Source: Leminorella grimontii ATCC 33999 = DSM 5078
GTDB lineage: Bacteria; Pseudomonadota; Gammaproteobacteria; Enterobacterales; Enterobacteriaceae
Assembly: GCF_000439085.1 (NCBI RefSeq)
Contig: NZ_AUUA01000001.1
Span: forward strand, 620,001-684,000
Reading direction: 5' to 3'
DNA: 64,000 bases
Shown: positions 48,868-58,201 of the stretch, one piece after another
Numbering within the stretch: position 1 is the first letter of the stretch
Layout: each line of letters opens with the position of its first letter
The notes under the pieces: generated by a model
Told to the model about the DNA's origin: nothing
Database searches by the model: none
What the model saw: the letters and a program-made list of their open reading frames with translations, nothing else
Translations under genes and position numbers: made by a program

Positions 48868-51800
48868 TTACCACTGGTAACCTATGCCAACGGTGGCGCC
48901 AAGGTCGCCCTGGCTGTTAGTTGAGCCCGATAGCTTAGTGACCCATTTACCGTTATCGGAGATAGTTGATATACCCAGCGCAACGGCAGACTCACCTTGA
49001 TAAGTACCGCCCGCAAGGCCGACCATGCTTGCACCTGGCTGATAAGGCTGTGGCAGCCCCGCCATCGCCATTGCCCCGGCAACGCCGGCGCTCAGCTTGT
49101 CTTTCTGGTCGTTCATCATGTTTTTCAGATCGTTGAACTTGCTGTTAGTGTACTGATAAGAGTTGCTCATCCCCTGTTTCAGCTGGCCCACGTTTACTGC
49201 GTCGGTGTTTTGCGTACCGGCCGCAACGTTGGTTATCTGACGTTCCCCGCCGGCGAACCCTACAGAGACGCTGTTATCACGATCGGTGACCGAGTTATTA
49301 CCCAGCGATACCGAGTTGGTATGGGTGGCTTTCGATTTCGTACCAATCGCCACGCTGTTGTCCCCTGATGCCGTCGCACCGGCGCCGCCAGCCACTGCGT
49401 CTCTCCCCGTTGGCGTAGGCTTTGGCAGTTCGCTGGTGTTATTCACCTGGAACATGCCGTCCGTACCGTTAGAGATATTGGTCACGCGCTGATCGACCAG
49501 ATCCAGCTGGTACTTGTTCACCGCATCGCTTGGATCAACGCCGTTCGCCACGTTGGTGATGGTCGTACCGCCGATATGGGTTGAGTTATCGTAGGTATCT
49601 CCTCCCATGGTCACCTTGTTATAGTTCACTGAGCCGTCAACGTTAATGTCGTACTTAACGCTGCCTTTATCCACTTCGTTGATATTGACATTAATATTCT
49701 CAAGCGCCTGATTAGTGGCATAGAGCTGGGAACCGTTGATGGCATCCGTACTGTCGGCAGAAATGCGGCCCGCGGCAACGTTGGTGATCGTGCGCTCATC
49801 GCCCTCACTGCCGACGCTTACCGTACTGGTTGGCGCAGTACCTGCAAATGTGTACTTATCGCCTCTGATCGTGACCTCTGTCGTCGCAACGGCCGCTGAA
49901 GTAACCGAACCAGCCCCAAGAGCGACGTCACCGGCATTGTTAGCAACGGCGCCAGCCCCCATTGCCACGCTGTTATCACCAAGAGTTTGAGCGCCCTGAC
50001 CCACAGCTACGCTGCTTGCGCCGGTGGAGGCCGCATCGTCACCCATGGCGATTGAGCCGTTTCCGGTGGATCTGGCGTTAGGCCCTACCGCAATGGAATC
50101 TACGCCGATGGCAACGGAATCCGCTTTATCCGAATTCGCATGGAAGTACTTGATGCCGTTCTCGTAAATGTTGGTCGTTGCATCAGTGAGCTGCTGTACG
50201 TTAACCGCATCGCTTGGATCGACGCCGTAAGCCACGTTAGTGATACGGGTGCCGCCGGTCTTCGTGATGCTGTTATAGGTGTCGCCGCCTAGCGTAATGC
50301 TGTTGTAGTTCACCGAGCCATCAACGTTGGTGTCATACTTCACGGAACCCTTATCCAGATTATCGATAGCCTGATTAGTGGCATACAGCTGGGAACCGTT
50401 AATCGCATCCGTGCTGTCTTCTGTAATACGACCCGCGGCTACGTTAGTGATGGTCCGTTCGTTACCACGGCTTCCTACAGAGACCGTACTCAGCGGATCG
50501 ATACCGGCAAAGCGATAGTATTTACCGTTGATGGTCACGCCCGCGGTTCCTACGGCCGCTTCCGTTACGGAACCGGAACCTAGCGCCACGTCGTTAGCAT
50601 TTAGCGCCTGAGCTTCACGGCCCAATGCAATCGCACTGTCACCGGTAGCCAAAGCGTTGTAGCCTACGGCAGTGCTGCCTTGCCCCTGTGCCGAAGCGTC
50701 AGAGAGCGCCAACCCTGTGTCGTTAGTACGCACATAGCGAATGCCGCGACCGTTGATCTCGGTGTATTCCGTCGTCTGATCGCCCGCGAAGTTGTTAACG
50801 GTATCAATAATATTGGTAACGTTTTCATTGGTCTCGTTCAGCTGAGACATGTTTACCGCGTCGCTATCATCCACGCCTCGAGCCACGTTTTTGATGCGGG
50901 TACCGCCTGTTTTAGTGGTGCTGTTGTATGTATCACCACCCAGCGTAACGCTGTTGTAGTTGATAGTTCCATCAGGATTAACGTCATACTTCACCGCTCC
51001 CTGATCCAGACCATTAATAGCCTGATTGGTAGCATAAAGTTGTGAACCATTAATCGCGTCGGTACTGTCAGCGCTCAAACGTCCTGCCGCTACGTTGGTA
51101 ACCAGACGCTCATTGCCTAGCGAGCCTACGCTCACCTGACTGGTCGGGTTTGCGCCTGCAAAGTAATAATCCACGCCCTGTAGCGTCACGCCCGTCGTAC
51201 CGGTGGTGGTCCCCGTTACGGAACCGGAGCCGAGCGCCACGTCGCCGTCATTGAGCGACTGCGCGTCGCGACCCAGCGCCAGGCTGTTCTGCCCGGTTGC
51301 GCGCGCATCGTAGCCCACCGCCGTACTGCCCTGACCGTGGGCGAAAGCGTCCGACTCCGGCAGGCCGGTATCGTTGGTACGAACGTAGCGAATGCCGCGA
51401 CCGTTGATTTCGGTATAGCTCTCGCTCTGATCGCCGGCGAAGTTGTTTACCGTCTCAGTAATGTTGGTGACGTTGTTGTTGGTCTCCGTCAGCTGAGAAA
51501 AGTTAACCGCATCGCTCGGCGCTACGCCGTCCGCCACGTTGGTGATGGTGGTGCCGCCCGTGTGGGTGCTGTTGTCGTAGGTGTTTCCACCCAAGGTGAT
51601 ACTGTTGTAATTCACCGAGCCATCAACATTGGTATCGTAATGAACGACGCCGGCATCCAGTGACTCAATGGCTGAATTAGTTGCAAACAGCTGTGAGCCA
51701 TTCACGGCGTCAGTACTGCTGGATGAGATACGCCCCGCAGCAACGTTAGTGATGGTTCGTTCAGCATTTACGTCACCAACGCTGACCGTCGCAACGGGAG

Positions 51801-54800
51801 CGATGCCTGCAAAATTGAACAGCTCGCCGTTAATCATCGTGCTGGCGGTGGCTACTGCGGCCAGCGTTTTAGCGCCGGACCCCAAGGCTACAGAACCGTC
51901 ATCCAAAGCTTGGGCGCCTTGCCCCAGTGCCAGACTGTTTGTTCCTATAGCCGCAGCATCTGCGCCAATCGCCGTCGCACGTTCACCTGACGCAGAAGAG
52001 TTCGCGCCAAAGGTTGAGCTTCCTAACCCTGATGCAATGGCGCCAGAGCCAAAGGCTGCAGAAAACTGGTCCAGCGCCTGAGCATTCTGGCCGACTGCGG
52101 TAGAAGCAAACTGCGTCGCTTGGCTGTTGGCACCAATCGCGGTAGTGAAATCGGATGAGGCAGTGCTTGCCTGACCGATAGCTACGGACGCAACATTGTT
52201 AGCCTGACTGTTCGCCCCCAGAGCCAGTGAGTAGTCACCTGTAGCCCTGCTTGACTGACCGATCGCAGTAGCGATATAGCCGGTAGCATTACTGTCCTGG
52301 CCCAGCGCCATGGTTTTTTCGCCGCTGGCGATACTGTTTGCGCCAATCGCCGTCGACTCAGCGCCTGCGGCATTTGCGGACAGGCCTATCGCCACGCCAT
52401 CCTGACCTGATGATGTAGCGTTCACGCCCGCCGCCAGAGAATTAAGCCCCGTTGCGCCGTCGTTGTCATAGTTGCCGCCGACAGTGCCATTGTCATTGAC
52501 GCTGTAGTAGTGGGTCTTCGCGCCGTCAACCACTTCGTTAAGCTGATCGACGTTGACCGCATCGCTGCCGTCCACGCCATAGGCCACGTTAGTGATGGTG
52601 GTGCCGCCCGTGTGGGTGCTGTTGTCGTAGATATTGCCGCCCAACGTGATGCTGTTGTAGTTCACCGTGCCGTCAACGTTAGTATTGTAATGAACGACGC
52701 CCGCATCCAGAGCTTCAATAGCTGAATTAGTGGCAAACAGCTGTGAGCCGTTGATAGCATCGGTGCTGTCAACGCTGATATGGCCCGCCGCCACGTTGGT
52801 AACCAGACGTTCACTGCCCGCCGAACCGACGCTCACCTGACTGGTCGGATTGGCGCCAGCGAAGGCGTAGTTATTGCCATTAATGGTCACGCCAGGAGTA
52901 CCGGAAGTCAGACCCGTTATGGAACCGGCGCCCAATGCTACGTCATTGTCATAAGTCGCCTCGGCGAATTCACCCAATGCCATTGAACGAGAGCCGATAG
53001 ATTTACTGCGCGTACCGATGGAAATACCGCTTCCATTCATTGCCGTAGCGCGATCGCCCAGCGCAATGCTGCTGTCGCCTTCTGCGCTTGCAAACGGACC
53101 AATTGCCGTGCTTCCGGCTTTTTGAGCCTTCGCTCCGGAACCTATGGCTGTCGCATCGGTATCCGCCGCCAACGATTCCCAGCCAATCGCAACCGCGCCG
53201 GTACTGGTCGGGTTGCTCGTGCTGGCGTCAACGCCTAACGCAATGCTGTTGATTCCCTGTGAACTTGCGCCGTAGCCGGTAGCAATACTGGATTCGCCAA
53301 TGGCTTTGACGTTGTGCCCTACGGCCAAAGACGCCTGTCCAAGCGATAGCGCGCCAACCCCTGCAGCCAGCGAGTTCATGCCCGTTGCGCCGTCGTTGTC
53401 ATAGTTAACGCCGATATTGCCGAAATCGTTAACGCTGTAATAATGCGTGGAGGCGGCATCTAACCCGCTTTTTAACTGCGCCACGTTAACGGCGTCAGTA
53501 TCCAGCGTACCAGCGGCAACGCTGGTAATTTGGCGAGTGTAGTTATTTGCAACATCGCCGACGCTGACCGCACCCAGCGTGCTCCGCCAGACGGAACCGG
53601 TATTAAGACTGCCCGCTTTGGTTAATGGATCGTAGCCTTCGATACCCGCAACCGTTGATGCGACGGAGCCAGCCCCTAACGCCACCGAATTAAGGACGGT
53701 AGCGTTGGAAGCAAATCCCCAGTTGCCGCCCAACGCAAGCGATCCCTCCGCGGAAGCAGTACTGTAAGGCCCCACCGCCGTGGAGTAGGCAGCCAGAGAG
53801 TGTGCGCCATAACCCAGCGCGGTAGACCCAGTGAGGTTAGCCCGAGTATTGTTGCCCACCGCCGTAGCATTATCGCCATTTGCCATGGAGCTAGCGCCTA
53901 ACGCGGTTCCATAGTAATTACTTTGTGCCCCCGTACCTACAGACACGGCGCCTTCAGCAGTAGCCTTAGCGGCCCGACCGAGAGCAACCGAATAGTTTCC
54001 ACTGGCTTTCGCCGTATCGCCCAGCGCAGTAGCCGAACCACCGCTTGCGGTACTGGAGGGACCCACAGCGACAGCATTATCGCTGGTAACCGATGTGTTA
54101 TTACCCAATGCTAAAGACTGATAGCCGGTCGTAGAGGAGTAGGCGCCGATGGCAATGTTATTACCATTCAGGTTATTCACGTTTGCCTGTTTGCCGATCG
54201 CAATACCGTTAAAGTTTTGCGCCTTTGCGTCAGACCCCATAGCAACGCTATCGCTTCCTGTTGACAGAGAACTTACGCCAACAGAAATAGATCCAGCGCC
54301 CGATGCTGTCGACATCGTGCCGATAGCCGTCGAGGCGGTACCGTTCGCTGTCGCCAACGTCCCCATGGCAAAGGCCTGCGTTTTGGTCGCAGAAGCGCTG
54401 GAACCCATCGCCAGCGCGTCTTGTGCTGAAGCCAGAGCCTTAAAGCCGAGTGCCAATGCGCCGGTTGACGCCGGATTCGCGGGGTCGCTTAACGCCTGAG
54501 CCTGTTGGCCAATGGCGATGCCGGTTCTTGACGTTACTGATGCAAGGTTACCCATAGCAACAGAACCTGACCCTGAGGCATTCGTTAGCGCGCCGATGGC
54601 GGTTGCCGCATCTCCCGATGCCGCTGCGCCGCTGCCCATAGCGAAAGCCTGTTTTTTGGTTGCCTTAGCAGAGGCCCCCAACGCCATGGCGTCTTGAGCA
54701 TTAGAAAATGCGCCCCAGCCAATGGCGATAGCCCCCGTAGAGGCAGGGTCGGCAGGATCGACTAATGCTTTCGAGGACTGGCCGATAGCGACGCCGCTAC

Positions 54801-55365
54801 CAGACGTACTTTGTGCGTTAAGGCCCATCGCGACGGAGTTATTGCTCGTCGCCATGGCATTTTGCCCCATTGCCAACGAGGCTTCTCCGGCGGCTTGCGC
54901 ACCGTTGCCATAAGCGGAAGCCGCCAAGCCGGAAGCGATAGCGTTAGTTCCCGTCGCGACTGAATCGACACCGGTAGCCTGAGCGCCTTTACCAATGGCA
55001 ACGGCATCCTGTTGATTAGCCAACGCGTTAGCGCCGATTGCAATAGTATATTGCTCGCTGGCCGTCGCCGTTGGCCCAATGGCGGTCGCGTTACCCGTAG
55101 CCGCAGTTGCTTTTCCGCCGTTAACTGAGGTGTTACTTGCGACGTTGCCATCCAGCGTTGCACTGCTGACGCCAGTACCCGCAACCCAGGCTCGTGCATC
55201 TTCAATCGGAATCATTACCAAAACGGCGGCGCCGATAATCCCTGCGGCAGAAGACGACAGCTGAAGGCTGCCGCTTTTGCCTTTACCTTTTGCTTTAGCA
55301 AATTCACTTACCGCAGTCCATATTCTTAAACTGGGATTCCAAACCAGCCGATAAATCTTATTCAT
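48868..55365 (-). CDS. Trimeric autotransporter adhesin (type Vc, YadA/SadA-like), 2165 residues
   Basis: The start is an extended signal peptide region (MNKIYRLVWNPSLRIWTAVS) plus a hydrophobic segment cleaved after ARA near residue 59. Residues about 60-700 are YadA-like head repeats of 14 residues (ATAIGPTATASEQYTIAIG style). Neck motifs (DAVNVAQL, DAINGSQL) separate further heads and stalks. A module starting with FAG-x-x-P-x-S-x-VSVG and ending in SDAVN-x-x-QL recurs five times near residues 835, 1183, 1400, 1618 and 1840, and a HANS connector (GIKYFHANS) is near residue 1740. The last 75 residues are the YadA anchor, ending GATVGIGYQW, which forms a 12-stranded barrel in the trimer. It is an outer-membrane surface fibre for adhesion or aggregation. 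Confidence 0.97.
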   Translation of the reverse strand: MNKIYRLVWNPSLRIWTAVSEFAKAKGKGKSGSLQLSSSAAGIIGAAVLVMIPIEDARAWVAGTGVSSATLDGNVASNTSVNGGKATAATGNATAIGPTATASEQYTIAIGANALANQQDAVAIGKGAQATGVDSVATGTNAIASGLAASAYGNGAQAAGEASLAMGQNAMATSNNSVAMGLNAQSTSGSGVAIGQSSKALVDPADPASTGAIAIGWGAFSNAQDAMALGASAKATKKQAFAMGSGAAASGDAATAIGALTNASGSGSVAMGNLASVTSRTGIAIGQQAQALSDPANPASTGALALGFKALASAQDALAMGSSASATKTQAFAMGTLATANGTASTAIGTMSTASGAGSISVGVSSLSTGSDSVAMGSDAKAQNFNGIAIGKQANVNNLNGNNIAIGAYSSTTGYQSLALGNNTSVTSDNAVAVGPSSTASGGSATALGDTAKASGNYSVALGRAAKATAEGAVSVGTGAQSNYYGTALGASSMANGDNATAVGNNTRANLTGSTALGYGAHSLAAYSTAVGPYSTASAEGSLALGGNWGFASNATVLNSVALGAGSVASTVAGIEGYDPLTKAGSLNTGSVWRSTLGAVSVGDVANNYTRQITSVAAGTLDTDAVNVAQLKSGLDAASTHYYSVNDFGNIGVNYDNDGATGMNSLAAGVGALSLGQASLAVGHNVKAIGESSIATGYGASSQGINSIALGVDASTSNPTSTGAVAIGWESLAADTDATAIGSGAKAQKAGSTAIGPFASAEGDSSIALGDRATAMNGSGISIGTRSKSIGSRSMALGEFAEATYDNDVALGAGSITGLTSGTPGVTINGNNYAFAGANPTSQVSVGSAGSERLVTNVAAGHISVDSTDAINGSQLFATNSAIEALDAGVVHYNTNVDGTVNYNSITLGGNIYDNSTHTGGTTITNVAYGVDGSDAVNVDQLNEVVDGAKTHYYSVNDNGTVGGNYDNDGATGLNSLAAGVNATSSGQDGVAIGLSANAAGAESTAIGANSIASGEKTMALGQDSNATGYIATAIGQSSRATGDYSLALGANSQANNVASVAIGQASTASSDFTTAIGANSQATQFASTAVGQNAQALDQFSAAFGSGAIASGLGSSTFGANSSASGERATAIGADAAAIGTNSLALGQGAQALDDGSVALGSGAKTLAAVATASTMINGELFNFAGIAPVATVSVGDVNAERTITNVAAGRISSSSTDAVNGSQLFATNSAIESLDAGVVHYDTNVDGSVNYNSITLGGNTYDNSTHTGGTTITNVADGVAPSDAVNFSQLTETNNNVTNITETVNNFAGDQSESYTEINGRGIRYVRTNDTGLPESDAFAHGQGSTAVGYDARATGQNSLALGRDAQSLNDGDVALGSGSVTGTTTGTTGVTLQGVDYYFAGANPTSQVSVGSLGNERLVTNVAAGRLSADSTDAINGSQLYATNQAINGLDQGAVKYDVNPDGTINYNSVTLGGDTYNSTTKTGGTRIKNVARGVDDSDAVNMSQLNETNENVTNIIDTVNNFAGDQTTEYTEINGRGIRYVRTNDTGLALSDASAQGQGSTAVGYNALATGDSAIALGREAQALNANDVALGSGSVTEAAVGTAGVTINGKYYRFAGIDPLSTVSVGSRGNERTITNVAAGRITEDSTDAINGSQLYATNQAIDNLDKGSVKYDTNVDGSVNYNSITLGGDTYNSITKTGGTRITNVAYGVDPSDAVNVQQLTDATTNIYENGIKYFHANSDKADSVAIGVDSIAVGPNARSTGNGSIAMGDDAASTGASSVAVGQGAQTLGDNSVAMGAGAVANNAGDVALGAGSVTSAAVATTEVTIRGDKYTFAGTAPTSTVSVGSEGDERTITNVAAGRISADSTDAINGSQLYATNQALENINVNINEVDKGSVKYDINVDGSVNYNKVTMGGDTYDNSTHIGGTTITNVANGVDPSDAVNKYQLDLVDQRVTNISNGTDGMFQVNNTSELPKPTPTGRDAVAGGAGATASGDNSVAIGTKSKATHTNSVSLGNNSVTDRDNSVSVGFAGGERQITNVAAGTQNTDAVNVGQLKQGMSNSYQYTNSKFNDLKNMMNDQKDKLSAGVAGAMAMAGLPQPYQPGASMVGLAGGTYQGESAVALGISTISDNGKWVTKLSGSTNSQGDLGATVGIGYQW
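49600..52900 (-). repeat. Tandem DNA repeats encoding the TAA head-neck-stalk module
   Basis: Near-identical stretches recur about every 650 bp, for example around 50729 and 51382 (encoding EINGRGIRYVRTNDTGL) and around 51545 and 52603 (encoding SITLGGN-type neck segments). They correspond to the roughly 218-residue protein module. Long direct repeats of this kind are prone to recombinational gain and loss of units and to assembly collapse in short-read data. Confidence 0.75.
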
Positions 55366-55403
55366 ATCTAACTCCCGCTGTTTCTAATGAAACGGCAATA
55401 TCC

Positions 55404-56168
55404 TTATTTACTTTGATGGGTAAGCTTGTTTAACGCGATGCATTCCCGATCAATAAACGGTCGTTCAAGCGAAACGCTATTAAGCTTGCTTTGGTTGGCG
55501 TTAAACAGTGCTCTGGTCCTGTCGGTATCCTGTTTAACGTGTTGTAAATAACCGCCCACGAAGAAAGTTGCTTCTGTAAGCGCGTCTTTTTTTACTGCTT
55601 CTTCTACATTCCAATTTTCAATAGACTGAAATACGGAATCTTCAGAACCTTTACCGATATAAAGTTGAGCAATTTCCTGTTGATAAGGTAATTGCCACTT
55701 ATAATTGACAGCTTGCTTTTTCAGGTTATGCGTTAATTCAGCCCGGGTGCCTTTCCACTGTTTCGCCGTTAGCCACAGTTGCCATAGTCTTGCGTAGTCT
55801 CTTTCCCGTGCATTAGCGGACGAACTCAGCATGCGAAATGCCTTCATTGCGTCATCATATTGACCAAGCGCCGCATAGTTGATAGCTGACGGAACTGCTG
55901 ACACGGTGGCCATTTCACTAATCTTTAGGCGATCGTAAATGCTTCTAGCTTCCTTATTGCGACCGGATAGATCGTCGTTGATGGCGTCCAAAAACAGCTG
56001 TTGGTGCGTTGATCCCATCTCTTTTGAAATGGTAGGCTCGGCGCTCTCTTGCGCCGCTATAGCGGTATGCCCATGTATTACAAAAAATCCTGCAAACATC
56101 ACATATGAGAAAAGCTTTTTTGCTAAAAAAACTTTTCGACAAGAAGAAAAATCTACTACGTCATGCAT
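55404..56168 (-). CDS. Secreted helical-repeat-like protein, first in the TAA operon
   Basis: 254 residues from ATG 56168; the ribosome site is poor, so the start is not certain. A hydrophobic leader (LFSYVMFAGFFVIHGHTAIA) is followed by AQESAEP, so export to the periplasm is likely. The mature protein is helical with TPR/Sel1-like pairs (NEAL-type segments AINDDLSGRNKEARSIYDRL, PSAINYAALGQYDDAMKAF, ARLWQLWLTAKQ), suggesting a protein-binding scaffold. It lies 38 bp before the adhesin start codon and is surely transcribed with it. I do not recognise a named family. A role as periplasmic chaperone or assembly factor for the adhesin is an inference from position and fold. Confidence 0.75.
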   Translation of the reverse strand: MHDVVDFSSCRKVFLAKKLFSYVMFAGFFVIHGHTAIAAQESAEPTISKEMGSTHQQLFLDAINDDLSGRNKEARSIYDRLKISEMATVSAVPSAINYAALGQYDDAMKAFRMLSSSANARERDYARLWQLWLTAKQWKGTRAELTHNLKKQAVNYKWQLPYQQEIAQLYIGKGSEDSVFQSIENWNVEEAVKKDALTEATFFVGGYLQHVKQDTDRTRALFNANQSKLNSVSLERPFIDRECIALNKLTHQSK

Positions 56169-56301
56169 TTGAAAGTACCTGAACTTGCAAAAATAAAACA
56201 ACGCAATGACTTCCAAGCTATTTTGTTAATTGTGACACGATGGAAATCACATTTTCCAAAATAATAAAATGAAAATCATCATCATTTAATATTTATAAGA
56301 T

Positions 56302-56691
56302 TTATTCTCCAGCCTTATAATAAAGCGGTGTAATATCACTATATTTAATATGATAACCACGCCCCTTTGAGTACTGAATGAATCCCTCTGGCATACCTAT
56401 AGAATTAATTTTCTTATTTAAATGAGTGAACACTTGCCATAGCCTTTGCGTGGAAGGACTTAGGTCGTTGTCCTCCCATATTTCTTTTAAAAGCACTTCT
56501 TTACTTACACCATGGAAACGTGCGTGGTTTAAGAGATAAAGAAAAAGGTTCATCATCGTGTCGTTAAAAAATAACGCACCGAAGAGCAAGTTTTTTTCTG
56601 AACCGCTGGTTGTCAATCTATAAAGGCATTTATTTTCTATATCTAAATGAAAATCTTTACCAATAAGATACCCATACAATTGATAATGCAT
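56302..56691 (-). CDS. Winged-helix (OmpR/CadC-type) DNA-binding protein, soluble
   Basis: 129 residues. The domain matches the C-terminal DNA-binding fold of OmpR-type and the N-terminal domain of CadC-type regulators: MMNLFLYLLNHARFHGVSKE, then VLLKEIWEDNDLSPSTQRLW (recognition helix), then IQYSKGRGYHI (the wing). It lacks a membrane span or receiver domain, so it is a free cytoplasmic DNA-binding protein. The first 25 residues (MHYQLYGYLIGKDFHLDIE) form the usual N-terminal beta-sheet. It is the most upstream gene of the minus-strand adhesin cluster and probably controls it, perhaps with the divergent membrane-bound regulator. The gap to the next gene is 133 bp. Confidence 0.83.
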   Translation of the reverse strand: MHYQLYGYLIGKDFHLDIENKCLYRLTTSGSEKNLLFGALFFNDTMMNLFLYLLNHARFHGVSKEVLLKEIWEDNDLSPSTQRLWQVFTHLNKKINSIGMPEGFIQYSKGRGYHIKYSDITPLYYKAGE

Positions 56692-57370
56692 AAACCTACA
56701 TCCAAATAATTACTCAGGTTATAAATACATTCAAAAACCCTTTTCCAATTTTGCGTGATTATATGAGTGTTCACATTACATTCAACGCATTGGAAAACAT
56801 GTTCTTGAAATCAATCCACCCCGTTTTTTTAGATTTAAAACCCATTAAAGAGCATAGGGAAAGATATAAAAACTAATGCGTACCAAAAAAATGATATTTG
56901 ATACAACAAAGCGTTAGTTTTATAAACTCAACATAAAACAGCAAAATTCATTTTCACTTAAAAATTAAATAACAATATATTTAATCATCCTCATGTTTCA
57001 TAAAGAAAATTACGTAAATTTTTTTGAAAAAACTCTTCCTATCCTTTGTACCGTAAACGTAAATGCGTTTATCAAGCACAGTTGTGAGAACAGTATGTTT
57101 TCTTGCCTCATGCTGGCGTTGAAAGATAGTAAGTAGAAAAGGGAAAATAGTGGACAAAAGTAATTTGAAGTAATCTAAAGAGTAGACTAACCTGTTGTAA
57201 TAAAATAAAAATAGCAATACATAGCGTCGCACTTAAGAAAAACACGCCGTCTAACGCTATCCATTTGAATAGATTGGCTTTAGATTTCTTAAGAAATTTG
57301 TTTGGTTCACCGTTGATTGATGATCATTCATGCAACAAATTGATTTTATAGGCCATTCGGTAACCCTGTT
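56692..57370. promoter_or_regulatory. 679-bp AT-rich divergent regulatory region
   Basis: Very AT-rich, between the divergent wHTH gene and ToxR/CadC-like gene. A 14-bp perfect palindrome, ATTTCTTAAGAAAT, lies at 57284-57297, 73 bp before the plus-strand start, and TGATGATCATTCA lies at 57319-57331. The only longer frame (56981-57232, minus strand, GTG start without ribosome site) is unconvincing. AT-richness is consistent with H-NS silencing. Confidence 0.5.
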
Positions 57371-58201
57371 ATGAAAGTCCATTATGAGATCGAAAAGAAG
57401 GTAATCTTTGCTCCGGAAACGTGCACTATGTGGCCTACGGACGATCCCCTAGCTCGGATCACGCTTTATGCTACCGCCAGCCAGTGTTTCCTTCTGCTTT
57501 TACAAAATGCGGGTGACACACTAAGTCAAAAATTTCTTTTTGCCGAAGTCTGGGAGAAAAACGGTCTGTACGTTAACGCCAATACGCTCTATCAAAATAT
57601 TGCCGTGCTTCGTAAGGCGCTTAAGTCGATAGGAATTAAAGAAGAAGTGATTAAAACAATTCCTCGACAAGGGCTGAAATTCGTTGGAAAGAGCACCCTT
57701 ATTCAATATGAAGAGAAGATCGAGGCACTTATCGAGCGACAAGTACCATTACCAGACGTCGAACCTGATAAAGATAGAGTCTTGGCGCCACCGACGGTAA
57801 GAAGTAGCGACATGGAAGTAAAAAAAGCTTCTCAATTCATACCGTGGCGAAAAAAAGCGGTCTGGTTAATTCCAGTAACCACGATCGTACTGTCCCTCTT
57901 TCTGATTGTTTACTCGTTTATGATGAAGAACAATCAGACCGAACGTTTCTTCAACGAATATAGCTATATTGATGAGTTTGAAGGGTGCAAAATTTATTCA
58001 ACCAATCAAAACCTCGGCGTCAACCATACCTTTCTTTCTGCCCTCACCCGTTTAACCGGCTTGACCTGCTATAAGGGCGACAGCATATGGTTGACGCTTA
58101 ATCATCAACTTCAAGTCAAATCAGCCATAAAATGCAGCAATGATATAAGTTCACCGGACGCTAAATGCAGCACATGGCTCCAACTTGGAGATAACCAATG
58201 A
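57371..58201 (+). CDS. Membrane-bound ToxR/CadC-like regulator (YqeI-like)
   Basis: 276 residues. Residues 1-108 are an OmpR-type winged helix (LLLLQNAGDTLSQKFLFAEV, then NANTLYQNIAVLRKALKSIG, then TIPRQGLKFVG). A linker rich in Pro and charged residues leads to a single membrane span at about 163-184 (VWLIPVTTIVLSLFLIVYSF). The periplasmic part (185-276) holds four cysteines (206, 233, 255, 266), enough for two disulfides, as in CadC, which senses via disulfides. It belongs to the one-component transmembrane activators. It overlaps the next gene by four bases (ATGA), and the pair resembles E. coli YqeI/YqeJ and Yersinia PsaE/PsaF. It likely controls the adhesin operon. Confidence 0.87.
   Translation: MKVHYEIEKKVIFAPETCTMWPTDDPLARITLYATASQCFLLLLQNAGDTLSQKFLFAEVWEKNGLYVNANTLYQNIAVLRKALKSIGIKEEVIKTIPRQGLKFVGKSTLIQYEEKIEALIERQVPLPDVEPDKDRVLAPPTVRSSDMEVKKASQFIPWRKKAVWLIPVTTIVLSLFLIVYSFMMKNNQTERFFNEYSYIDEFEGCKIYSTNQNLGVNHTFLSALTRLTGLTCYKGDSIWLTLNHQLQVKSAIKCSNDISSPDAKCSTWLQLGDNQ

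Noticed and set aside
49600..52900. Regularly spaced repeats that could suggest a CRISPR array
   Set aside because: The period is about 650 bp and the repeats are coding for TAA modules; no short repeat-spacer pattern is present.
56981..57232. 83-codon minus-strand frame in the 56.7-57.4 kb AT-rich region
   Set aside because: Starts with GTG without a ribosome site, is low in typical codon usage and overlaps the divergent control region; most likely chance.
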